Of a DNA stretch of 64,000 bases, positions 56,101 to 64,000 are shown piece by piece. The notes under the pieces are model-generated. The model did not search any database and was not told the origin of the DNA. It was given only the letters and a program-made list of their open reading frames with translations. The stretch covers positions 5,014,342 to 5,078,341 of the forward strand of contig NC_051090.1 in the NCBI RefSeq assembly GCF_901709675.1, in the 5' to 3' direction. Numbering within the stretch: the stretch's first letter is position 1; every line of letters starts with the position of its first letter. A program made the translations under genes and the position numbers. The DNA comes from Syngnathus acus (Eukaryota > Chordata > Actinopteri > Syngnathiformes > Syngnathidae).

Positions 56101-59100
56101 TTAGATTACCTTCTACCGGCCCCCTCCCTCAACACCCCTTATCTATCTACCCATTTCATAAATCATCAGGGTCCTCATTTTTTTTTCCCCTCAATTGCCC
56201 CCCCCTACCCACTGCAGTCGCTCTCTGACTGGATCCCAGCCCCCATCGCTCTCTCTCTCTCCCTCGCTCCGCTCCCTCCTTCCCTCCCCTCGCTCCTTCT
56301 CCTCAGCCCAGCTGCCTGTGGAGTTGGATGTGGTCCAGGAACAGGCAGATGGCTCTGTAATTAGAAGTGCATCTCTCCATTCCCTTTCCACTTCTCCCTG
56401 TTAAATCAAATTACAGAAAAAACATCCCTTCTCTGGATTAGCATTCTTTGCAGCGTAGCAGCCATTCTTCTTCTCTTCCTGTATTCTGCCATATGCAACG
56501 CAATCGGAAAGGGGGGGGGGCAGTCTGAGAGGTCGCTGAGGAATCTGACAAACTGGGGATTCCTCATAGCTGTGGAACTAGTGCAGAAAATCTCAGCAGG
56601 CAGGAACTGGAGTTGTGTCTCATCGTGGTTGTCACCTGTGATCCCCTCTAGAAGTCAACACCGAGAGAAAGTTAGGGTGCTTCTTTCAGAAAATGGCAGG
56701 CGTGTGGAAGCACTGCTTTGGCTCTTTGTGGCGTGGCACACACTACGCTACGTGTGTGTGCGCGCGTGTGTTTCTAGGGAGGGCTGCTGGCCAGCCAGTG
56801 TGATGTCATTGGGGTCCTGGGAGGAAGAGGAAGCGCTCGCTGTGCACCGGGATCCGAGCCTTAGCCGTGCCCAGCGTGCCATGGCCGTTGCGTTTCCCCC
56901 CCAGGCGAGGAGCCTGCGTGCGGACTCACTCTCGCCATCTTGTGGCCCTGTTGAAGCTAACATCCCAAAATACTAAAAGCCGAGCCTCATCGTTACTTCT
57001 CTCTGTGCTTGTTTAGGTGTATGCGTCCACATCCGGTGATGAATACACTCGAGACAATGGAGGTTATCCGAGCGGTAAACCCGGTGCGGTCTACCCGGGC
57101 TCTTTCTACATGCAAGGTAGGAACAAATTTTATATTACTTTTGCTGATCTTGCATCATGAGGCTGAATTTTTCCAACCCTCCGCAGAAGACCTTTGGTCA
57201 TCTACTGGCTACTCGGCGATGCTGGGCAACTCACCTCACATTGGACCAGCAGGTTCCTTCTCATCACTGAACTCGCAAGACAGGATGGTTGGTCGACCTT
57301 CACTTCTATCACATATTTGCCACAATATTCACTGTTTGTGCCATATGAGGACCTAATGTACCCTTTCCCTGCGTCTGTGCACACAGAATTATCCGCTGCA
57401 CGGCAGCGAAGTCAATGGCTTCCATCCCGCCCCCACCACCTACAACCACACGCCCGCCATCAACGGAGAACCCATCATGGGTAAGAAGCTAATTCCTAAA
57501 ATGTTTTGGTTTATTGGGGCTTTCAAACAGAATACTTGACTCGCTTGTATTTGTTGCAGCAGGCACCCGAGCCACCACGGCAGGCAGTTCTGGGGATGAA
57601 ATCGGAAAGGCTCTCGCCTCGGTGAGCTTTGTAGTTCACTGATATGCATGTAGAAAATACTTGGCAAGCTCCACTTTAAATTCACTGACTTAAAGTAATG
57701 GCTCTGAAAATTCAGTATTAAGTAGTTGTCCCTTTTTTTTTTGTCAAATTATTTTATTTCAGATTTATCCGTCAGACCACAATAGTAATAACTTCCCCTC
57801 AGCTCCGTCTACTCCAGGGTCTCCTCAGGCTATTGCAGGTAAACTGTCACTCTCCAACATGTTCATAAAGCAATCATGTTGGAAGATCTTTAAAAATTTG
57901 GGCAACCCTAAATGTTGTTTATAACAGATATGCCTCAACAGCGCCCTCTGGTGTAACATTAAGAATGACCATGTATCGCTAATGTTTTTCTACGCAGGAA
58001 CTCAGTCCCAGTGGCAAAGACCCACCACACCCAACTTTGAAGGGCAACCACATGCACTGGTATGCTAAAAAATTAAAAGATAATATTGAATATTAGTGTA
58101 CCTAGTTTATAAAAAATAAAAAAAATGTCAACCTCTGGACTCACTCTGTCTGTATTTTTGTAGCAAAGTAAAATGGAGGACCGTTTGGAGGAGGCAATCC
58201 ATGTGCTCCGGAACCATGCTGTAGGCCAAGGCCCCGGCTTAGATGGTGCCCACCCCGACATCCACAGCCTTCTGTCGGCAGTACACAACGGGGGACTTGG
58301 ATCCCTCTCTCCAGCTTTCCCAAATGCCAGCCTCGCTCTCAGCAACAGACATCCTGCGATGGTGAGCCACCTACTAGCTTTTCCCTTTGCATCCTCACAT
58401 GCATCAAGGAAATTCCATCATGGTTTATCTCATATATAAACTATTGATATATTGTAAAAATGAAAAAATCGACTGTCATTATAGGTTTTGCAGCATATTT
58501 TTCAATTTCTATCCTCTTTATTGGAGTCTTGTATTCTGTTTCAAAGGAGGTCAAAGAATGATGAAACTCTTGATGTGGTTCTTGTACAACAAATACTTTA
58601 TGCCACCTAGTGGACAGTTGTTAAAGTGTAAGCAAATGGAACTTATACTGTCTTAGATAATTTAGTTGTGCTGAGTTAATTTTATTTTATAAACTTATTG
58701 TATATATTGACTGTAATGATGACTTTGCTACTGCGTCTGCATAATATAATCGTGATAAGACTATGGCGCATTTCGACGAGTGTACAAATTGGGTTTATGC
58801 CGCCGACGCTGCCAGGAATAGGACAAGGTCTCCTGTACTTTACAATGGAAAAGTAGCTTCAGATGTATTGACATCACCATTTTGTCCTCCTCACACAATT
58901 AATGATAGCCACTCATCCATCCAGCTGTCTGTCAAACAGGGAGGGAAACATGAGGAGCCCACTGGCCTTCCACCCAGCAGCACACTTCTGCACGGTCATC
59001 ACGCGTCCGGGTCCACGCCGTCAGTTGGCCAGCCGGAAGGCTTCAGCGGTAAGTCGGACCCGAGTTCAAAATAATGTCGCCCGAGTGCAAACACGTCACA

Positions 59101-60391
59101 TCACACACACTTGTGCTTGTCCAGGTCTTCCCGGTGGGCTCGCGCGCTCCACGCACTCCTCCAGCAGCTCGGACATCAAAAGAGAGGATAAGGAGGACGA
59201 TGAAAACTCATCCTCCGCGGACAAATCAGACGACGAAAAGAAGGAGTCCAAAGCAGCACGCAGTCGAGCAAGGTAGGTGGTTCATTGTCAATCGTACCGT
59301 TTCTTAAAGCTTGTTATAAGATGGAGATTTTCTTTTTTGTCCCCCACAATCTAAAAGTTCTTGTTTTTTTTGTCCCCCACAATCTAAAAGTTCCTGCTAT
59401 CGGTCTCTCATAAAGGGCGTCGTCATAAGTCGCATTTAAATCGAATCCTGTGTCGCCCTGGTTGGCAATGTTAGCTGTTTAATGCTGTTGACATCCCCCC
59501 TCCCTTTATGTCACAATTTTCAGAAAGGAGGCGTTGACCCTCCAGATGCTCTCTAGCCTTTCAGACCCGAAAGATGAGTAAGTTTCTCAAGTAGAAAATC
59601 CCTTTCTTGTGCTTTGTGGGCTCCTCCTTCACGTCCATGCAAAGCCCGCTGTCGTGCAGCTGCGTCTGAAGCTGCCTAAAACGTGATCGATCGCCCATGT
59701 TGACGTTTAGAATATGTGATCCCGAGCCATTTTATTCTCATTGGATTAGAAATAATAAACTGTGTTTTCTGAAAATGTGGAATTGATTTGTAAATTGCAG
59801 CATGTCAGATGCTGTTTTTGACTGAAATGTGTTTTGCTGCTTCCAGATATAGGTGCAAAATGTCGCCCATTTTGGTTTGTTTCAATGTTCAGCGCATTCA
59901 CCGTCTCCATCTCCTTCCAGTCAGGACAACGAAGAAGACGACGAGGACCTCCCGCCCGAGGTGAAGATGGAGCGCGAGCGGGAACGGCGAGTGGCCAACA
60001 ATGCCCGCGAGCGCCTGCGAGTACGGGACATCAACGAGGCCTTCAAGGAGCTCGGCAGGATGTGCCAGCTGCATCTCAGCCACGACAAACCTCAGACCAA
60101 ACTTCTCATCCTGCATCAAGCCGTCAACGTCATACTCAATTTAGAACAACAAGTCAGAGGTCAGTTTCCCTGGCAGCTGTAAATGTTGGTTTACTTGTTT
60201 CTTTGAATTTGTCACCAATTCACTTCTTTACTCTTGTTGGTTCAGAGCGCAACCTTAACCCCAAGGCAGCATGTTTAAAGCGCCGTGAGGAGGAAAAGGT
60301 GTCCGGGGTGGTGGGTGATGCGCCCATGCAGCTCTCAGGAGGCCACCCAAGTATTGGAGGAGATGGCCACAATCCAGTTGGCCACATGTAA
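47113..60391 (+). CDS. tcf3: Transcription factor 3 (E2A, E12-type class I bHLH)
   Basis: Nineteen coding exons: 47113-47187, 48300-48372, 52366-52439, 52924-52996, 53389-53429, 53793-53925, 54177-54223, 57017-57116, 57187-57287, 57387-57480, 57560-57621, 57763-57838, 57998-58059, 58164-58361, 58940-59048, 59125-59272, 59524-59577 (possible cassette), 59921-60159 and 60246-60391. They total 1905 nt, 634 aa (human 654). Seen: AD1 ([13 protein letters not shown], 12-24); the [10 protein letters not shown] near 159; the AD2 loop-helix [17 protein letters not shown] near 283-299; a conserved [14 protein letters not shown]; an acidic [13 protein letters not shown] region; bHLH at about 527-582 ([20 protein letters not shown] with the E-box residues); and the E-protein C-terminus [20 protein letters not shown] ending GHM. 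E proteins dimerise with each other or tissue bHLH factors on CANNTG. The exon 15 acceptor (58940) and exon 9 donor are the least certain junctions. The a/b copy is unresolved. Confidence 0.
50093..50127. repeat. (CA)n microsatellite in tcf3 intron 2
   Basis: CA units with a single CG interruption. The open frames on both strands through this tract are artefacts of the repeat. Confidence 0.
51759..51833. promoter_or_regulatory. Candidate octamer/homeodomain enhancer block B
   Basis: CATTAATATGCA, a perfect octamer ATGCAAAT, CAATTAAG and GCATTAGTG occur in the same order as in block A at 36185, with the first three spanning 40 nt here and 38 nt there. It sits in tcf3 intron 2. Octamer sites are bound by POU factors such as Oct1/Oct2. 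The role as an enhancer is inferred. Confidence 0.
54224..57016 (+). other. tcf3 intron 7
   Basis: About 2.8 kb between the NLS exon and the [10 protein letters not shown] exon. No gene recognised. Pyrimidine-rich stretches lie at about 54225-54300 and 56240-56310, and a G run at 56511-56520. A CTCF-like match (minus strand, 12 of 14) lies at 56932-56945. Confidence 0.
57941..57954 (-). promoter_or_regulatory. CTCF-like motif in tcf3 intron 12
   Basis: The minus strand reads ACACCAGAGGGCGC, 13 of 14 core positions. It lies about 45 nt before the next tcf3 exon. Confidence 0.
58600..58613 (-). promoter_or_regulatory. CTCF-like motif in tcf3 intron 14
   Basis: The minus strand reads CCACTAGGTGGCAT, 13 of 14 core positions. 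Same orientation as the motif at 57941. Confidence 0.
59332..59396 (+). repeat. 33-nt tandem duplication upstream of the tcf3 cassette exon
   Basis: TTTTTTGTCCCCCACAATCT plus AAAAGTTC is present twice with a period of 33 nt and almost no divergence. It lies between exon 16 and the 54-nt exon. The T/C-rich units could bind pyrimidine-tract proteins; that is inference. Confidence 0.
59524..59577 (+). CDS. tcf3: 54-nt in-frame exon of tcf3, likely alternatively spliced
   Basis: Acceptor ATTTTCAG at 59523 and donor GATGA|GTAAGT at 59577/59578 enclose 54 nt that start and end in the same phase, so inclusion or skipping both keep the bHLH in frame. With it the protein reads [20 protein letters not shown] then DDQDNEEDD; without it, [11 protein letters not shown]. 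The segment is leucine-rich and amphipathic, and lies about 20 residues before the bHLH basic region. I do not recall it in human TCF3. Inclusion in real transcripts is not shown by the sequence. Confidence 0.
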
Positions 60392-62775
60392 CACCAGGTC
60401 GGTCTTCAATTAAATGTTGACTTAATGTGCAACACCATTTGCTATGCATGCTAACATTAATTGAAAAACAAGCGGAAAAAGAAATTATGTGGGAAGAGGA
60501 TTGAGTAAAACACCATTGAATGCTTACTCAGGTGAAATTTTGGCCTGGTTTAATTTTTTGGGTGACTTTAGAAGTTCTGCTGTCTTTAGCTTTGCTTGTT
60601 TAAAACATAGTGCTGTCTTTTTTTTTTTGCAGATGTGGTAGTGTTTCCTTGGCTCTCAGAGGATGTGGCCTTAACAGATTTCTTCCACCTGTTAACTCTC
60701 AGTGGGTGTGTGTGTGTGCGCGTATGTGGACATGTCTGTGTATTGTCCGTTCAAGTTTCAAGACGCGCACACGCACACATACACACACATGCAAACTGCC
60801 AAAATGGACACAGCCTGTTTGTCGCACTCCCAACCATGACTACAAGCTCAAATGTGAAGAACTTTTCTTTTTTTTTTTTTTTTTTGCTTTTATATAGTAT
60901 ATATATAATTATATATATATATATCTGTACAAAAACTTTGACTTTTTGGTTTCCTCAATACGATTTAACGCCAGAACCTTTTTTTTTTTTTTTTGTCCTG
61001 CCACAATTTGGGACTTTTGACACACTGCCGAGAGTTGCTCTGGTGAACGGGAAAAAGGAAGAAGAAACACAAATTGAATCATGGATTTGTGCCTCAATGT
61101 TACACCATGTTTTCTATTTGACATTTAAGCAAATTGCTTTACATGTGAGGAACATTTATTGTGAGGGATTGCTTATGTGTATGAGCAATTATTTTTTAAT
61201 GTATGTCATTCCCAGTGTGATGGTACAGTCTTACATATGTTATGTAACCAAGCCCATATTTGAATTTTTTCTTTTTTTAAATCAGCAATTGTTTGAGGAG
61301 GCCATGAAATCCAAGGTGGCCATTTCTGGACAATTCACATGCAGCATTCTTGAGGGAGAACCGCTCGTATCGTAGAGAGCATCTGGACACCCTGGAATTA
61401 AGGACTCTTGATTCTGGGAAGCATATGAATTGTCACCACTTAACAGTTCTTCCTCTTTTCATTTCTCCTTTTTTTGGGACAACAAATTGAACTGTTAAAG
61501 CTGTTGTCGTGACTTCAGGTGTCTCTACTGCTTTGCCACTAAAGCGCACACAAACAAGACAAAGCACAGTTGTGTAAAGTGTCCAGTTGGGTGGAAAGAC
61601 AAAAGAAGCCATTTTAGGTGCTCACGGAGAGGAGGGCGCATCTTTGAAATGGCTCACCGACAATACCAGCGAGTTTGAGGACTGGTTTATTTGCCCCACC
61701 CCTAAATTGATACTCTGGAAGAAAGAAAGAAAAATCTCTGTTTTGTTTTTTTTCTATGGAGGAAAGACAACCTTTTTGGCGTCACTGAGGCTTTCTTTTC
61801 CGGAAATGAGCATTCCCACTGAATAAGCACCCCTCGCCCTCCTCCTCCGCCCCCTAAAGAGAAGTGTGACGCTTACATTCACTCCGTACGTTACTCTTGA
61901 TGCGTTTCATTTTTCAAAAATTTAAATATATATAAAAATATATATTTTTTGTTAGCCTATACATTGTAGATTTTTTTACGTAAATGGCAATATTAGTTTG
62001 AAGTTTAGAGTGTATTGTAGATGAATTTACAAGGGGATGTTGGACACAAATTGAAACAGGGCGGCAGAGGAAAGGCTGTTAGTTTTTAATTCACGTTTGA
62101 GTTGAAGAAGGCTACTCGGATGAATTTTCTTTACCTTTTTGGGGGGGCACTGAGGATAAACGTGGAGTCGGTGTGGGTGAACAGTAAATATGCAACTGGT
62201 TCTTTGAATGTAGCCACCATACTTAATGTGGATCGCCTTCATTTGTCAGTGGATTTTGTTTTTCATTTCACCCTTCTCCCGCCCACTGAAAAACATGTCA
62301 TGGAGGCAGATGTCAGCCATTTTGGCGTGAGATGATGGCTAACAAGGAGAACAAATCAGTGTTATTGTGATATTATTCCCATGTCATGTTGTCAAAGTGT
62401 CCTACCATATGTAATCACAGATGGCGGGTAGAGTGTTTTGTTAGGTTTTTTTTGTTTTGTGTTTTGTTTTTTGTACAAGATGAAGAAAAAGAAGACCTAT
62501 ACAAATTAACAGTGTGGCCTTTTCATCCTCAAGACTTAACGATGTCATAAAGGGAGAGTGATACCTTATCAGTGCCTGAACTTGTATTTTTCATTTACGT
62601 TTGTCAACCATATCATTTCATTTATCATGGAGATTAAAAGAGGTACTTGTTCATTCCCCCACCCTCCCTTCTCCTAAATGCTTTTTTCAATTTTTCAGGA
62701 AGAAGTTTAAAGTTATGTTTTTTTTTCTTTCACTGTATCTAGTTGAAATAAAATAAAGTAAATGTTACGTATATC
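60392..62775 (+). other. tcf3: tcf3 3' UTR with a possible UTR intron
   Basis: Seven nucleotides after the taa, CACCAG|GTCGGT at 60397/60398 could pair with the acceptor TTTTTTTTTTGCAG at 60632, giving a 235-nt 3' UTR intron. This is close enough to the stop not to trigger nonsense-mediated decay. The rest is T/A-rich untranslated sequence with (TATA) stretches at about 60899-60923 and 61926-61948. Overlapping AATAAA signals lie at 62747 and 62752; further ones at 63203 and 63285 could serve longer forms. The 246-residue open frame from 60635 is UTR. Confidence 0.
62747..62757 (+). terminator. Twin polyadenylation signals of tcf3
   Basis: Two overlapping AATAAA hexamers (62747-62752 and 62752-62757) followed by T-rich sequence. 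Alternative hexamers occur at 63203-63208 and 63285-63290. Confidence 0.
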
Positions 62776-63544
62776 TTGTTTTATTGCTTTTGTTTTCTAA
62801 CTGGATTCAACTCATCCAAACTGCTGTTTCATGGGTCCAAGTATTTGACCGGGCATCAACTTTTGGCGTGTGACACACATTAACATGCTTTTCAACATAA
62901 GGAATTTTTTAAAGTAGATATGGAGAAGCTTTCTGCATTTTCTGTACCTTTGTGCTGACTTTCCATGATCAATGCTGTTTAAACCTCTTTGTGGTGTGGG
63001 AGGTGATTTTTTGTTTTGTTTTTAAATAAGGTGTTACTTATTTCATTTATTTTCTTGAGCATTATTAAAAGACACATTCATAAGTGACGTGTGGAGGGAG
63101 GACATGACACACTCCAGCAGGCCCCACAGACCCTCAGAGTGCCTCTCTTGAAATATATATAAATATAGTTGAGAACTGTCCTGTATATAACAGTAATGTA
63201 GCAATAAATGTTCCAATTTTAATATCAGATTATACCTTTCTTCCTATGTCTGTTTTTGGGGGAAATTGTGAACATTGAAAGGGAAATAAAGGAAAACATT
63301 TTAAGAAAGGGACTTTTGTAGTTTTGACATTTGTATTTGTTAAAACTAGTTTACAGTCATATTTTCTCGGAGCCAACGTATTACAGAATATTTGTACATG
63401 GGGAATCAAGTGTTAAAAGACCAGACGACCTGAAACGACCCCGAGCCAAGCAATTTTAAACAGGCACTTAAATGGGGCAGTCCTGGGTCCTTCCAAATCA
63501 GTGTAAACACTTCCGTCGAGTAGAGTAGAACAGGAGAGGTCAGG
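62776..63544. other. Short gap between tcf3 and the next gene, with its probable promoter
   Basis: AT-rich sequence with two further AATAAA hexamers, then about 200 nt leading to the ATG at 63545. No TATA box is evident; the last 60 nt before the ATG look like a short 5' UTR. Confidence 0.
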
Positions 63545-63609
63545 ATGGTCCTAAACAACATACTCAGTAAAGTCGTCGGTGCTAAGTACGTCACGATTGT
63601 ACGGACGTG
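63545..63609 (+). CDS. uqcr11: First coding exon of a small gene, probably cytochrome b-c1 complex subunit 10 (UQCR11)
   Basis: The ATG at 63545 opens MVLNNILSKVVGAKYVTIVR followed by TW, then a donor ACGTG|GTACGT at 63609/63610 that splits the Trp codon. The next exon is past the window. UQCR11 is a protein of about 56 residues with one membrane helix in mitochondrial respiratory complex III. Its N-terminus in human has the same plan (a short hydrophobic start, then basic residues, then NW before the second exon). The stronger argument is position: in human, UQCR11 lies directly downstream of TCF3 in the same orientation, as here. The match over 22 residues is weak on its own, so the name is provisional. 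Confidence 0.
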
Positions 63610-64000
63610 GTACGTATAACTTATAACCGTAATGAACTTCCACTTTGTACGTGAGTATGTATATTTTTACGTCTGGTAAAGCGAAAAAGCAAACGTGAGC
63701 ACGACTGTGTCCTTCTACGTGACCGATTCGGCTGCACGCAAGCTAACCTAGCTTAGCTTCCCTGTTTATATTTGCAATGATTTAGCCTGCTTGGCTAATT
63801 TTGAAATATGTAACATTAGAATAGAAGCAAACTATTATTTGACATTTAAAGTGAGACGCTATTAAAGTATGTGAATTAATCCCATCTGTCTAGGTTATTG
63901 GAGAATGAATACTGTGCTTTTAAAACGTTTTTATTATCAGTCTGTTTAGCCTAAAAGCTTATTTTTGCTTCTGCATTTCTCAGTGCATGTCTAAAAGATC

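Noticed and set aside
60635-61375. 246-residue open frame after the tcf3 stop
   Set aside because: It lies in the tcf3 3' UTR, is dominated by poly-Phe from T runs and by CA-repeat translation, and shows no family feature.

Overview
This is a vertebrate nuclear genome window, almost certainly from a teleost fish. The genes are split by many GT-AG introns, the protein products are vertebrate-specific families, and degenerate copies of a fish-type interspersed repeat are present along with many CA/GT microsatellites. No bacterial or viral gene was found. All five recognised genes lie on the + strand, head to tail.

Layout. The last nine coding exons of pias4 (SUMO E3 ligase) run from 151 to 2056, with a 3' UTR to about 3.67 kb. 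Complete map2k2 (MEK2 kinase, 11 coding exons, 399 aa) spans 4774-10204, with a 3' UTR to about 11.66 kb. zbtb7a (BTB/zinc-finger repressor, 587 aa) has probable non-coding first exons near 13.8-15.0 kb, a long 5' intron to 23.4 kb, and three coding exons between 23501 and 27486. From about 31.4 to 43.3 kb there is a gene-free stretch with candidate regulatory blocks and insulator-like sites. tcf3 (E2A, 19 coding exons, 634 aa in the longest form) has a 5' end near 43.3-43.95 kb, coding exons 47113-60391, and a 3' UTR to about 62.8-63.3 kb. The first coding exon of a small gene, best read as uqcr11, starts at 63545 and continues past the window.

Synteny. In human these are all 19p13.3 genes (PIAS4, ZBTB7A and MAP2K2 near one another; TCF3 and UQCR11 adjacent). 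The transcription-order pairs map2k2>zbtb7a and tcf3>uqcr11 are kept, while pias4 is placed differently. The genes do not form an operon. Three of them (pias4, zbtb7a, tcf3) are nuclear transcription or SUMO regulators, map2k2 is a cytoplasmic signalling kinase, and uqcr11 is mitochondrial.

Most notable observations: two related octamer/homeodomain-type blocks flanking the tcf3 5' end (36.2 and 51.8 kb); a 54-nt in-frame cassette-like exon just before the tcf3 bHLH exon; only an E12-type bHLH exon, with no visible E47-type alternative; a tandem duplication carrying two CTCF-like motifs at 33.5-33.8 kb; and a Gly/Arg-rich N-terminal extension in Zbtb7a. The teleost a/b paralogue of pias4, map2k2 and tcf3 could not be settled from this window. 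All splice junctions were read by eye from frame, GT/AG and family sequence; no transcript data were available.
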